A DNA stretch of 25,665 bases. It comes from Bacteroidales bacterium UBA1077 (GTDB lineage: Bacteria; Bacteroidota; Bacteroidia; Bacteroidales; UBA932). A model generated the notes under the pieces. The model searched no databases, had not been told where the DNA came from, and was given only the letters and a program-made list of their open reading frames with translations. This document shows, in pieces, positions 6,049-15,329 of the stretch. Within the stretch, counting starts at the first letter, position 1, and each line of letters begins with the position of its first letter. Position numbers and translations under genes: made by a program. The stretch is taken from assembly GCA_002314195.1 (NCBI GenBank), contig DCCQ01000086.1:1615-27279 (forward strand), read 5' to 3'.

Positions 6049-7860
6049 ATGAATTTTAGTAAATTCCTTATGGGAGGGGCAGCCTGTGCTGCTCTTTTGT
6101 TCCTTTCAGGCTGCAATGGCGCGCTGAAGGAGGACAACGGCGGTAAAGAAGAGCCGGAAAAAGTCAAGGTTGAGTTTTCACAGAATGAAATATCCATCCC
6201 TGTAAAGGGGACATCGACCCTCGAACTCACGGTCACTCCGATAGAGCGTGCCGGCGAGGTGGAGATTGTCGTGGCTGATGACGAGGTCGTCACGCTAACG
6301 GACAAGGAGATGACCGAGACGGGCATCAGGCTTTCGCTCGCATCAAATTCCCGTCTGGGCTCGACTACGATCTATGCCGTTCACGAAGACCTTGAGGACA
6401 ATCCGGAGTGCAAGGTTACCATCACTCCGATTGCCGTAGAGGGTATAGCCTTGGACAAAACCTCTTTGGAGCTTAAGGTTCATGAAAGCGCGACATTGAG
6501 TCCTGCGATAACGCCTGATGACGCGACCAGCCCTGTCATAACGTGGAAATCCGACAATGAGGATGTCGCTGTCGTCGAAGGGGGCAAGGTGACCGGAGTA
6601 AAGGAAGGCACCGCAACAATTACAGCCACCTGCAACGGTCATGAAGCGCAGTGCTCCGTGAAAGTTACCGCTACCGTCGCAACTTCAATCGTTCTTGCCT
6701 GCGAAACTGCCGACTTGTCCAAAACTGTTGAGTTGGTCGAGGAGGAGCAGATTCTCGTCAATGCGACTATTCTTCCTGAAGACGTGACGTACGTGAATGT
6801 GTCATGGAGCGTGGCTCCGGAAGGTGTCGTGTCCTGCAAGAGTTTCGATGCGGCGTCTGATGATAATCTCGTTTCCGCCTACATCGTCGGACAGACTCCG
6901 GGCGAGGCGGTCGTGACTGCGGCTATAGACGGTGTGAGCAGATCGTTCACGGTTAGGGTCAGTGCCAAGTCTCAGCCTGAGGAACAGGCAAAGATAGGTG
7001 ATTACTTCTACTCTGACGGAACATGGAGCGACGGCGGCCTGATTTCGATAAACCCGGACGGCACAAATCCGGTGTGGGCGGCGACAAAACCTGCTCCGGT
7101 GGAAGGAAAGACTGTCATCGGCATTGTCTTCCAGACAAATTCCGAGCGCATATACTCTTCTCTGAAGGAGTCCGGCTATACCCATGGTCTGGTTATTGGT
7201 GTCGGCGCATTGTACAACCCTGCGAAAAAATCTGATCCGGATTATCCGCATACCGCGCCATATTCTTTGGACGAGGAGTTCGGATGCATCGGTGGGCAAC
7301 GTTATACCGGATACCGTTGGTATAATGACCTTTCGGGAAAATATTGGACAGAAAGGGTGTGCAAGTATTATCCGGGAGCGGAAATTGCCAAGTGTCCCGC
7401 TTTCGATTACGCCACTACGGATTATCCGCTTCCGGCCCCGACGACAACGTCCGGCTGGTATGTTCCAAGCAGCGGCGAACTGTGGGACTATCTGGCAAAT
7501 CTTGGCGGCGGCGAATTGGCGACTTATTTGAAGTCTTTGCGTGACTATGGTTCAGAATTCGATGCTGATGGTTACGAGGGCACGCAAGAGACTTTTGACA
7601 TCACTAGCTTGGACGAAGTGAAGTTATCTTATAACCTTTTGGACAAATTGAATGAGGCGTGGGCGCTTGTTCCTGAGAATGTGCGCGATGACTTATTCTA
7701 CTGTTACCTTAACACAAGGTGTCAGCTGTCTTCTTCCACTGTATATGAAAAAGGTGAGGCCTGCTGTATTTTCGAAATGACCAGCGACAATGGTTTCAGT
7801 TTCCAGAGAGGCTGGATATATGGGGACAGTATGATTTTCCATCCGGTTCTTGCATTTTAA
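6049..7860 (+). CDS. Surface lipoprotein with three Ig-like domains and an Lcl/FISUMP-like C-terminus
   Basis: 603 residues with a lipoprotein signal (lipobox LSGC, Cys22) followed by an acidic stretch of the kind that sends Bacteroidota lipoproteins to the cell surface. Three beta-sandwich domains follow: about 39-127, a clear BIG2 domain at about 128-207 (WKSDNEDVAVVEGGKVTGVKEGTATITA) and about 211-305. The last 290 residues begin IGDYFYSDGTWS and include SGWYVPSSGELWDYL, the pattern of DUF1566/FISUMP-like ligand-binding domains common in Bacteroidales surface proteins. It is the first gene of the operon, 25 bases before the next. The likely role is substrate binding or adhesion at the surface; the ligand is unknown. 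Confidence 0.75.
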   Translation: MNFSKFLMGGAACAALLFLSGCNGALKEDNGGKEEPEKVKVEFSQNEISIPVKGTSTLELTVTPIERAGEVEIVVADDEVVTLTDKEMTETGIRLSLASNSRLGSTTIYAVHEDLEDNPECKVTITPIAVEGIALDKTSLELKVHESATLSPAITPDDATSPVITWKSDNEDVAVVEGGKVTGVKEGTATITATCNGHEAQCSVKVTATVATSIVLACETADLSKTVELVEEEQILVNATILPEDVTYVNVSWSVAPEGVVSCKSFDAASDDNLVSAYIVGQTPGEAVVTAAIDGVSRSFTVRVSAKSQPEEQAKIGDYFYSDGTWSDGGLISINPDGTNPVWAATKPAPVEGKTVIGIVFQTNSERIYSSLKESGYTHGLVIGVGALYNPAKKSDPDYPHTAPYSLDEEFGCIGGQRYTGYRWYNDLSGKYWTERVCKYYPGAEIAKCPAFDYATTDYPLPAPTTTSGWYVPSSGELWDYLANLGGGELATYLKSLRDYGSEFDADGYEGTQETFDITSLDEVKLSYNLLDKLNEAWALVPENVRDDLFYCYLNTRCQLSSSTVYEKGEACCIFEMTSDNGFSFQRGWIYGDSMIFHPVLAF

Positions 7861-7885
7861 GAGACAATATCAAATTCATTGTAGT

Positions 7886-8785
7886 ATGAAAAAAGCATTA
7901 TTCATGATTGTTGCGGCAGCGGCTGTGCTCTGCTGCTCGTGCACCAAGGATCTCGAAGACAGAGTAGGGAACCTTGAACAGAAGGTGGAGGCTCTTGAAA
8001 AGACAGTCAACACAAATGTAAGTTCGATCGAGCAGCTCGTTAAGGCTTCCGAAAAGGCTGTCACCGTCACGAAAGTTGAGACGACTGACAAGGGCTACAC
8101 TATATATTTCAGCGACGGTACAAATGCTACCATCGCGAACGGAATTGATGGAAAGGATGCCGTCGCTCCCACCATTGGTTTTCAGGAGATTGACGGCGTG
8201 TTCTATTGGACAGTGAACGGAGAGCTGCTGAAGAACGGCGACAAGAATGTTCCTGTTACCGGTGCGAACGGCAAGGATGGTGTTGACGGCAAGACGCCGC
8301 AGTTCAAGATTGAGAACGGCGCATGGAAAGTCTCATTTGACGGCGAGACATGGGCTGATGTTCCTGTTACCGGCACCGTGGCTCCTACGCTTGTGATGAC
8401 GGAGACAGACGCTGAGTATGTTTTCACCCTTGGCGAGAATGTGATCAAGATTGCCAAATATCAGGAGTTTGCGATTAAGGTTGAAAGTCATACGGTGAAG
8501 GTGGAGCCTAATTCGGAGCTTGTATTCTCCTACACTGTCATCGGGGCTGACGAAACTACAAAGGTTCTGATTGAGGCAGAGAATGTCGATGCTGTTCTGG
8601 ACGAGGCTGCACAGACTGTTACGGTCAAAACAGGTGCTACCGTAAGTTCTGCTTATGTTCTTGTTAAGGCTGTACGCAACAGTGACGGAAAGTATTCCGC
8701 ACAGTATATCAACATCAAGAAAGAAAGCTACGGCACTTTCGGCGGCGTAATCGTCAGCGATGACAATGAATATCCTAACTGGTAA
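7886..8785 (+). CDS. Coiled-coil lipoprotein like the PL29-lyase N-terminal domain (DUF4988), without a lyase
   Basis: A 299-residue lipoprotein. The frame opens at 7850 inside the preceding gene, but the ATG at 7886 gives a proper signal (MKKALFMIVAAAAVLCCSC, Cys19), so it is chosen. Residues about 20-55 form a heptad coiled coil (DLEDRVGNLEQKVEALEKTV). Next come TDKGYTIYFSDGTNATIANG and the glycine-rich IDGKDAVAP and GANGKDGVDGKTP, as found in the N-terminal region of PL29-type proteins. GTT CCT GTT ACC GG occurs twice (near 8249 and 8359), marking two tandem copies of this small unit. The remainder (about 190-299) is a beta-rich domain. No catalytic part follows. It may be a trimeric stalk or spacer protein. 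Confidence 0.7.
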   Translation: MKKALFMIVAAAAVLCCSCTKDLEDRVGNLEQKVEALEKTVNTNVSSIEQLVKASEKAVTVTKVETTDKGYTIYFSDGTNATIANGIDGKDAVAPTIGFQEIDGVFYWTVNGELLKNGDKNVPVTGANGKDGVDGKTPQFKIENGAWKVSFDGETWADVPVTGTVAPTLVMTETDAEYVFTLGENVIKIAKYQEFAIKVESHTVKVEPNSELVFSYTVIGADETTKVLIEAENVDAVLDEAAQTVTVKTGATVSSAYVLVKAVRNSDGKYSAQYINIKKESYGTFGGVIVSDDNEYPNW

Positions 8786-8798
8786 AAACTGAGTGAAC

Positions 8799-11108
8799 AT
8801 GAAAAAGATAGCATATATTGCGGCTGCCCTCATTGCAGTGGTCGGCTGTTCAAAGAAAGAGATTGTGCCTGAGGCAGAGAATGGCACAACTAATATAAAC
8901 TTGTCGGTGAAGGTTGCAGAGGATGTGACCAAGGCCGCTTATGACGGAGACAAGCACATAAAGTTTGCCGATAAGGATAAATTCTATGCGGCAATAGCAA
9001 AGACAGATGACCCGACAAGGGCGTTGCCGGTAGCGAGTGCGGATAAGTATTCTGCGAAATACTATTATTCGACTTTCACATTGAATGATGCGACAGCCGC
9101 AGAGCCTACATTCAAAGGTACTTTTTATAGCCTCGCGGAAGTCAACAAAGCCGATGAGTATTGTCTTTATGGCGTATTTCCGAGCGATGCACTCTATACT
9201 CTTTATTTGACCACGGAAGATAAGGATGGGGATTTGCTTACTGATTGGGTGGTGACCCTTCCTGACGACCAGTCTGCGGCTACGCAGGAGTCATGGGCTC
9301 CGAAGGCAAATGTTATGTTGCTTGAGCCGACGACCATCAAGTACAATGAGAGCGCATCTTATGAATATTCTTCCGGCAAGGAATACAATTCAACTAACGA
9401 GAGTGAGACGGTTAAGTTCGCTCATCTTTTCGGCTACGGAAAAATCAATTTCGCCGGTGTTCCCGCAGAGTATGAGAACAGTGTCGTAAAGAGCGTGACG
9501 ATTAAGGCGACAGGCGACGACAAAGTGCTTGCCGGTCGTTTCTATGTGGATGTCACAAAGCAAGTTGATGAAATTGAACTTACTCCTTACACAAAGAAAG
9601 ACGCGATTACTCTTAAAGGTGACGGCAAGACCACGGTGAAGGACTATGTCGCATGGTTTGCAGCAAAACCGGGCGTTTTTGATGTCGAGATAACCGTTGT
9701 CACGGGAAAGGCTACACTTGTTTTTGCCCGCCAGGGACTGCAGATTAAAACCGGCATGATTGCCGCTCCGACTGTAAACTACAAGTCCGCTGACACTGCG
9801 ACTTCCCATGATGTTGTTCTTGCTGCGGGTGAGACTTGGGAGCAGGTAATCACATCTTCAAGCCAGTGTCTGTCAAGTTCTACCAATGAGAAAGAATGGG
9901 GACCTACAGGAAAGAAGATGATATTCTCGCTCTCTTATCCGGATTCTCAGAACAACAATTATGGTTCCTATCTTGGCAGTTACTCTGAAGGTTATGTTCA
10001 GGGACTTGCATACCAGAACATAACGGGCGGGAAAGTTGTTCTCTCTTCAGATGCTTCGTTCTCCGGCATATCAGTTGTCAAGGCAAACCTTGGCATTTAT
10101 ACCAATAATGTTACGGCAGACTTTACAGTCAGTCTTGTTGACGGGGAGACTGTGACAAAGCTTGGAACAGTGAACATCTCCGGCTCTAACGCGAACACCA
10201 AGGGCGCTAATTACTATTTCAAGAATCCCGAAGGCAAGAAAGGAAACTTTGTCTTGACTGTTGACAATTTCTCGGACACTAACTGCCGTCCATATCTTGG
10301 TTCCCTCACTTTCAATCCTGCACCGGAGATTGTCTTGTCAGAGACAGCGGTAAAGATTGCTAAAGATGCAGGAACGGCAAGTGTGGATTGTGCGGTTTAT
10401 TCCGCCGATGCCGATCCTACAGTGAGTGTTTCTGCGGATGCCGCCTCTTGGCTTACGGCAAATTATGCTGACGGTAAGGTGAACTACACTGTTACTGAAA
10501 ATGCTGGCTCCAAGAGGGTCGGCGAAATCACGGTGACCGCGAAAGGACTTTCAGAGACCACGGCTGTGATAACGGTTACTCAGGCGAGCGCAACTGCTGT
10601 GGAATACACTTTGACGGTTACGGCTGCTGATGTACACACCGCCATTGTCGCAGCTCTTGCCGGCGGAGAAGCAACCGATTCATACACCTTGCTTACTGCG
10701 TCATTCAATGCAAAGTCCGCTTCAGGAACTACTCTTGCTGTTCCGCTTACATTTACTCAGATAAATTATGCGACAGCTACGGATGACATATTTAAGATTA
10801 AAACAAACGGTTCTAATAAAGCAGAGATTAAGTGCACATCTTCAATAGGCGAGATTTCAAAGTTTGTTGTAATTGCAGACTATCAGGCAAAGACCGGTAA
10901 CTATGATGAATGCAGAATGCGTCTCTCTACCGACGGGACGACTTGGAATGATCCTGTCGCCGCAGATCGCAATACGGTAAAGGGGGATGATGGCTATTGG
11001 ACTAACACTGTGCTGAACAGCAATGACGCGTACAATTGGTTTAACATCCAAAGTCTTTGGGGTACTCTGACTATCAAGAGCTTCGAGGTGACATTTGTTG
11101 CAGAATAA
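8799..11108 (+). CDS. Fimbrillin-like lipoprotein with a BACON domain
   Basis: 769 residues from the ATG at 8799; an in-frame GTG two codons earlier is less likely. The lipobox is VVGC (Cys17). Residues about 25-330 resemble the Mfa/fimbrillin-like fold: NLSVKVAEDVTKAAYDGDKHIKF is the usual opening, with VTKA where such proteins often have a TRA/TKA site. A beta-sandwich region at about 340-505 is unassigned. Residues about 508-594 are a BACON domain, with the closing pattern RVGEITVTAKGLSETTAVITVTQAS. The C-terminal 170 residues form another unassigned beta-rich domain. It sits 13 bases after the previous gene. A surface binding or pilus-like role is inferred; no enzyme motif is seen. Confidence 0.7.
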   Translation: MKKIAYIAAALIAVVGCSKKEIVPEAENGTTNINLSVKVAEDVTKAAYDGDKHIKFADKDKFYAAIAKTDDPTRALPVASADKYSAKYYYSTFTLNDATAAEPTFKGTFYSLAEVNKADEYCLYGVFPSDALYTLYLTTEDKDGDLLTDWVVTLPDDQSAATQESWAPKANVMLLEPTTIKYNESASYEYSSGKEYNSTNESETVKFAHLFGYGKINFAGVPAEYENSVVKSVTIKATGDDKVLAGRFYVDVTKQVDEIELTPYTKKDAITLKGDGKTTVKDYVAWFAAKPGVFDVEITVVTGKATLVFARQGLQIKTGMIAAPTVNYKSADTATSHDVVLAAGETWEQVITSSSQCLSSSTNEKEWGPTGKKMIFSLSYPDSQNNNYGSYLGSYSEGYVQGLAYQNITGGKVVLSSDASFSGISVVKANLGIYTNNVTADFTVSLVDGETVTKLGTVNISGSNANTKGANYYFKNPEGKKGNFVLTVDNFSDTNCRPYLGSLTFNPAPEIVLSETAVKIAKDAGTASVDCAVYSADADPTVSVSADAASWLTANYADGKVNYTVTENAGSKRVGEITVTAKGLSETTAVITVTQASATAVEYTLTVTAADVHTAIVAALAGGEATDSYTLLTASFNAKSASGTTLAVPLTFTQINYATATDDIFKIKTNGSNKAEIKCTSSIGEISKFVVIADYQAKTGNYDECRMRLSTDGTTWNDPVAADRNTVKGDDGYWTNTVLNSNDAYNWFNIQSLWGTLTIKSFEVTFVAE

Positions 11109-11118
11109 ATTTTTGTAG

Positions 11119-12279
11119 ATGAATATAACGATAATAAAAAAATACTTCAAGGCGATTGTGGCTGCGGCATTGACCGCAGCCACAATTTCCGCTTGTGACA
11201 AGGCTCCTGCAAACGGTGAGGAAGAAGGGGGTTTTGACTCTTCCATAAGCATTGTCGGCAGTAAAGTCGTTTCGGTTGATTCTAAGGCGGGTACTTTTGA
11301 GATCACTTACTCGGTCACCGGTCCGGCTGCGGAAAGGACTGTCGAGCTCATACCGGACTGCGACTGGATGTCAGATGCCGAAGACTCCGGACAGGAGCAA
11401 GCACCGGAGTCAAAGTCCGTCGAGGCTCCTGTGGCGGAGGGAACCGTTGTAGTCTCTTTTATGGAGAATGACACCGAATCTTCCCGCGCCGGTAAAGTGA
11501 GCCTCCATGTCGAGGGCGCAAAGCCGGTGAGCGTGTCGGTGATTCAGAAAGCCAATCCGGACTATGTGGTGAACAGCCAGATTTCCTTCACTGTCGACAC
11601 ACAGGATGCCACCGAGACCTCGGTGTTCTTCACGGTCGCTCCGAACGAAAGCGAGACATATTACTACTACGGATTCTTCCCGGCGGAGGATTTTGATGCT
11701 TTCTCAGACCCTGCGGAGTTCGTGAAGAGCACGGTTTCCGACATGAAGACCTATGCCGACAAGTACGAGACGGAGACAGGCAAGAAGTTCGACCTCAAAA
11801 GCCGCCTTTTCAAGGGCTATCGTTCCACGACGCAGAGCAATCTTGATCCGGCGACGGACTATTGCCTCGTCGCATTTGACCTGACGCTCGGATGGAAATA
11901 CAGCGGGAAGGTGGCTTCCAGCAGGTTCAGGACCCAGACCGTTCCTCCGTCTTCCTCAGCTTTCAATATAACTTATGATCAGCAGAAAGGTATTGTCGGG
12001 ATTGAACCGACCGAGTCGGCTTCCGGACGTTTTATCATAGGTCTCACGACCTTGAAGACATGGCAGGACTCCAAGGCACCGAGCGTACTGGTTGCGAATT
12101 ATGTGGAGAACAGTTCTACTTTGCTCTCATACAGTGTCGATGACGGCTATCGCGGTCTTCCTCTGTATTCCTACAGCGACATTGAGGACGGTGTTGACTA
12201 TGTCGCGTTCGCCTTTCTCTACAACAATTCAAAAGTGTCGGAGATAGCGTGGCTTGAGTTCCGCTATGTGAAGCCGTAA
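11119..12279 (+). CDS. BACON-domain lipoprotein (first of a tandem pair)
   Basis: 386 residues with a lipoprotein signal (ATISAC, Cys26). Residues about 41-145 form a BACON-like domain with CDW at about 81-83 and the closing pattern SRAGKVSLHVEGAKPVSVSVIQ. Then comes a module at about 150-273 that starts QISFTVDTQDATETSVFFTV and ends DPATDYCLVAFDL...RFRTQT. A shorter related module fills about 278-386. The next gene has the same order of parts and is its tandem paralogue. The same module recurs in the fibronectin III lipoprotein and the last operon gene. It starts 10 bases after the previous stop. Probable surface-exposed substrate binding; BACON domains are usually described as binding glycans or mucin, so a glycoprotein ligand is possible. 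Confidence 0.7.
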   Translation: MNITIIKKYFKAIVAAALTAATISACDKAPANGEEEGGFDSSISIVGSKVVSVDSKAGTFEITYSVTGPAAERTVELIPDCDWMSDAEDSGQEQAPESKSVEAPVAEGTVVVSFMENDTESSRAGKVSLHVEGAKPVSVSVIQKANPDYVVNSQISFTVDTQDATETSVFFTVAPNESETYYYYGFFPAEDFDAFSDPAEFVKSTVSDMKTYADKYETETGKKFDLKSRLFKGYRSTTQSNLDPATDYCLVAFDLTLGWKYSGKVASSRFRTQTVPPSSSAFNITYDQQKGIVGIEPTESASGRFIIGLTTLKTWQDSKAPSVLVANYVENSSTLLSYSVDDGYRGLPLYSYSDIEDGVDYVAFAFLYNNSKVSEIAWLEFRYVKP

Positions 12280-12294
12280 TTGAGAAAAAGGACT

Positions 12295-13416
12295 ATGAAA
12301 CTGAATAGGATTAGCATTTCGCTTAAACTGGCGGTTATGGCAGCCGTCGTCTTGACGGCCGCCGCGTTCGTCTCCTGCGACAAGAACGCGGGGCTGGAAG
12401 AAGTCGTTGATTCCGCGTTTGTCATAGGAGGAAACAAAATTCAGAAGGCAGACAAGGACGGAGGAGACTATTGGATGTCCTACAGCATAAGTGGTCCCAG
12501 AGAGGGACAGGTGGCCACGGTTGAATCCGGATGTGACTGGATTGTCGTGAAGGATGTCTATTCGACGGAGTTCCGATATTCCGTCGTGAAAAACGACACC
12601 GGCAGCGACCGGCGCGGGGAGATTGTCCTCTCCTGCAATGGAACAAAGACTGCCCGCATAACCTTGATTCAGTCGGCCTCAAATTCGGAATCCGTTGTTT
12701 TCAAGAACTTTGAAATAAAGGTCAGCGGCATCACGACATCTACCTGCCGCATTCAGGTGAAGCCTGTCGATGCGGGCAAGACCTATCTCTATGCTGTCGC
12801 GAGAAAAGCTGAGTACGAGAAGGAAACCGCGAAGTCCTACATTGAGGCAAGAATAGACCAGATAAAGGATATGGCGGCGATAAACGCGCAGTCGCCATCG
12901 GCCTACCTGAGCAAGGGCGTTGTCGATACAGACAATCTTTCAGAAAAATATCGTCCCTCTCTTTACGACCGGACGACTTACTGTCTGACAGCCTTCGACC
13001 TCAGCTATGACGAGAAAAAGAACGAGTTCAGCTACAGCGGAGACATAGATGTCGTCGAGTTCACCTCGGCGTCGGCTACGCCTTCGGCTATGGATATCAC
13101 GATTCTTCAGAACGGTTCTCTCCTCACTTTCCGTCCGTCGAATGTCGGAAACGGAGACTCATACATCTGCGATTATATGACCAAGGAATCTTGGGACGAA
13201 CTTGACAGCCCGGACTATGCCGCGCATCAGTATGTACTTTATGCGCAGAAACTTGGATATTTCGAATCTTTCACGACGACGAATGTCGTTGACCTGTCGA
13301 AAGATGTGGATATGGTCAAGGGCGAGAAATATGTGGCATACGCGGTGGGATACCGTGACAGCGCCACCGACGGCGGTCTCACGACCGAAGTGAAATTTAT
13401 TGAGTTTACTTATTGA
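12295..13416 (+). CDS. BACON-domain lipoprotein (second of a tandem pair)
   Basis: 373 residues from the ATG at 12295, which is preceded by AAAAAGG, a weak Shine-Dalgarno; an upstream in-frame TTG at 12280 is unlikely. The lipobox is AFVSC (Cys28). The order matches the previous protein: BACON-like about 41-127 (GCDWIVV, then DRRGEIVLSCNGTKTARITLIQ), module one about 133-260 (ending DRTTYCLTAFDL) and module two about 265-373. Conservation is in pattern rather than long identical runs, so the duplication is old. It lies 15 bases after its paralogue and 5 bases before the protease gene. Function is inferred to be surface binding for the same substrate system. Confidence 0.7.
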   Translation: MKLNRISISLKLAVMAAVVLTAAAFVSCDKNAGLEEVVDSAFVIGGNKIQKADKDGGDYWMSYSISGPREGQVATVESGCDWIVVKDVYSTEFRYSVVKNDTGSDRRGEIVLSCNGTKTARITLIQSASNSESVVFKNFEIKVSGITTSTCRIQVKPVDAGKTYLYAVARKAEYEKETAKSYIEARIDQIKDMAAINAQSPSAYLSKGVVDTDNLSEKYRPSLYDRTTYCLTAFDLSYDEKKNEFSYSGDIDVVEFTSASATPSAMDITILQNGSLLTFRPSNVGNGDSYICDYMTKESWDELDSPDYAAHQYVLYAQKLGYFESFTTTNVVDLSKDVDMVKGEKYVAYAVGYRDSATDGGLTTEVKFIEFTY

Positions 13417-13421
13417 TATTT

Positions 13422-15329
13422 ATGAAGTCAAGATTCAGAAATCTTTATCCGCTCTTTCTTGCGGCGCTCGCCGTGACGGCGGCCTGCTCGAAACAGGAGA
13501 CGGTTCAGGATGAACCCGAAACCGGCGGTGCTATTGTCATCAACGAGGGCATAGGCGAGGTAGTGAAGGGAGAACTCCTGATTCAGGTAAGGCCCGCTGC
13601 ATCGACGAAGGCGGGCGGTGACATACAGGACGCAATGGCCGGAACCGACGAGATTGCGGAGGTTCTCGGTGCCTCGGGACGCTTCCGCCTTGAGCGGTTG
13701 TTCCCGGAATGCGGCAAGTTCGAGGCCCGGACAAAGGCCGAGGGACTGGACCGCTGGTATGTGGCAAGTTTCGACAAATCGGTAGAGACATCTGCCATGG
13801 TCCGTCAGCTCAGACGCTGCGGCTCGGTCGAGTGCATCGAGTATCCGATGCGGATCACTATGGCCGATGAGGACAGTTTCGCTCCCTTCTCCGCTGTTCC
13901 GGAGAAACTTGCATCTGCTAAGGCTCAGGTGACGAGGAAGAACACCTTCCCATTCAACGAGAGCTCCGACGTGCAGCAGAAGCAGTGGCACTACAACAAC
14001 CCCGGCTCGGTCTTCGGACGGCAGAGTCTCACGGGGGCGGATGCCAATGTCTGGGCTGCCTGGACCCTTGAGACCGGCAATCCTGATGTGATTGTGGCCG
14101 TGATTGACCAGGGCGTGAAGCCGGACCATGAAGACCTTGCCGCGAATATGTGGGTGAACAAGGGAGAGATTCCGGGCAACGGGATAGACGACGACGGAAA
14201 CGGCTATATCGATGATGTCTATGGCTACAACTACAACAACGGCAACGGGACGATTACGACCTCGGCGTCCCTCTCGCACGGCACTCATGTCGCCGGGACG
14301 ATAGCGGCGGTGAACAACAACGGCATCGGCGTGAACGGCATCGCGGGTGGCTCCGGAAAGGGAGACGGGGTGAGAATCATGACTCTCCAGTGTCTCGGCA
14401 GCAGCGACAGCGGTGAGTCGGGAGCCGGACTTGCCGGCACGGTGCGCGCGATGAAGTATGCCGCAGACAACGGCGCCGTAATCTGCCAGAACAGCTGGGG
14501 CTACGACACGAAGCTGAGCTGGAACACTTGGACAAGAAGCTCCTACGGAGCGCTGAGGCGCGCGATGGACTATTTCATCAAATATGCGGGCGTGGATGAG
14601 AACGGCAATCAGACCGGCCCGATGAAAGGCGGGATCATCATCTTCGCTGCGGGCAACGAGGCCGTAAGCTACGACTCCTACCCGGCGGCGGACAAGAGCG
14701 TTGTGAGCGTGGCATCGTATTCCTATCTCGGCGACGCGGCGATATACACGAACTACGGAACATGGATTGACATCTCCGCTCCGGGCGGGGACACATACGT
14801 TGACAGCAGCAACGGCGGAATTTACAGCACCCTTGTCGGTGAGAACGGGGAGTCCTCCTACGGTTTCTCTCAGGGCACGTCCATGGCCTGCCCTCACGTT
14901 AGCGGCGCCTGCGCCCTTGCAGTTTCCTACTACTATGGCAAGGACAAGCGCATGGGACTCACTCCCGACAGGCTCCGCGCCGCTCTGCTAAGTTCCGCAC
15001 GTCCGTTCGGCTCCTCCCTCAGCAGCGCATACGTCGGAAAGATGGGCGTGGGGATGCTCGATACATGGAACTTCTTGAGATACATGAACTTCCTCGGCGA
15101 TGTCCCCGACCTTTCAATGAAAGTGGGGGAGTCGGTCACTGTGGCTCTTGCTGAATATTTCCCGTCATTGCAGGTGGTTTCCTACTCCGTCTCCGACGAG
15201 TCCGTGGTCGGGGCGGCGCTTGACGGCGAAGACCTCGTGCTCACGGGGAAGGCCGCAGGAACGGCCACTGTCACGCTTTCCGACGGGAACGCGCTTTACA
15301 AGGATTTTGAAATTACGGTAAGCAAATGA
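13422..15329 (+). CDS. Subtilisin-family (S8) serine protease, surface lipoprotein
   Basis: 635 residues from the ATG at 13422; a TTG three codons earlier is rejected. The lipobox is VTAAC (Cys22). Residues about 45-170 look like a propeptide (GELLIQVRPAAS...). The catalytic domain has the full triad: Asp229 in VIVAVIDQGV, His286 in HGTHVAGT and Ser487 in GTSMACPHVSG. Asn412 in FAAGNE is the oxyanion-hole residue. NGIDDDGNGYIDDVYGYNY is the acidic calcium-type loop of fervidolysin-like subtilases. The last 75 residues form an Ig-like (BIG-type) domain. All active-site residues are intact, so activity is expected. It is the only enzyme in the ten-gene operon. Lipid anchoring would hold it at the membrane near SusCD. 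The stop overlaps the next start by 4 bases. Confidence 0.9.
   Translation: MKSRFRNLYPLFLAALAVTAACSKQETVQDEPETGGAIVINEGIGEVVKGELLIQVRPAASTKAGGDIQDAMAGTDEIAEVLGASGRFRLERLFPECGKFEARTKAEGLDRWYVASFDKSVETSAMVRQLRRCGSVECIEYPMRITMADEDSFAPFSAVPEKLASAKAQVTRKNTFPFNESSDVQQKQWHYNNPGSVFGRQSLTGADANVWAAWTLETGNPDVIVAVIDQGVKPDHEDLAANMWVNKGEIPGNGIDDDGNGYIDDVYGYNYNNGNGTITTSASLSHGTHVAGTIAAVNNNGIGVNGIAGGSGKGDGVRIMTLQCLGSSDSGESGAGLAGTVRAMKYAADNGAVICQNSWGYDTKLSWNTWTRSSYGALRRAMDYFIKYAGVDENGNQTGPMKGGIIIFAAGNEAVSYDSYPAADKSVVSVASYSYLGDAAIYTNYGTWIDISAPGGDTYVDSSNGGIYSTLVGENGESSYGFSQGTSMACPHVSGACALAVSYYYGKDKRMGLTPDRLRAALLSSARPFGSSLSSAYVGKMGVGMLDTWNFLRYMNFLGDVPDLSMKVGESVTVALAEYFPSLQVVSYSVSDESVVGAALDGEDLVLTGKAAGTATVTLSDGNALYKDFEITVSK

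Noticed and set aside
13428..14897. A 489-codon open frame antisense to the protease gene
   Set aside because: It lies wholly opposite an intact, motif-confirmed subtilisin; it has no recognisable domain and follows from that gene's GC-rich codon pattern.
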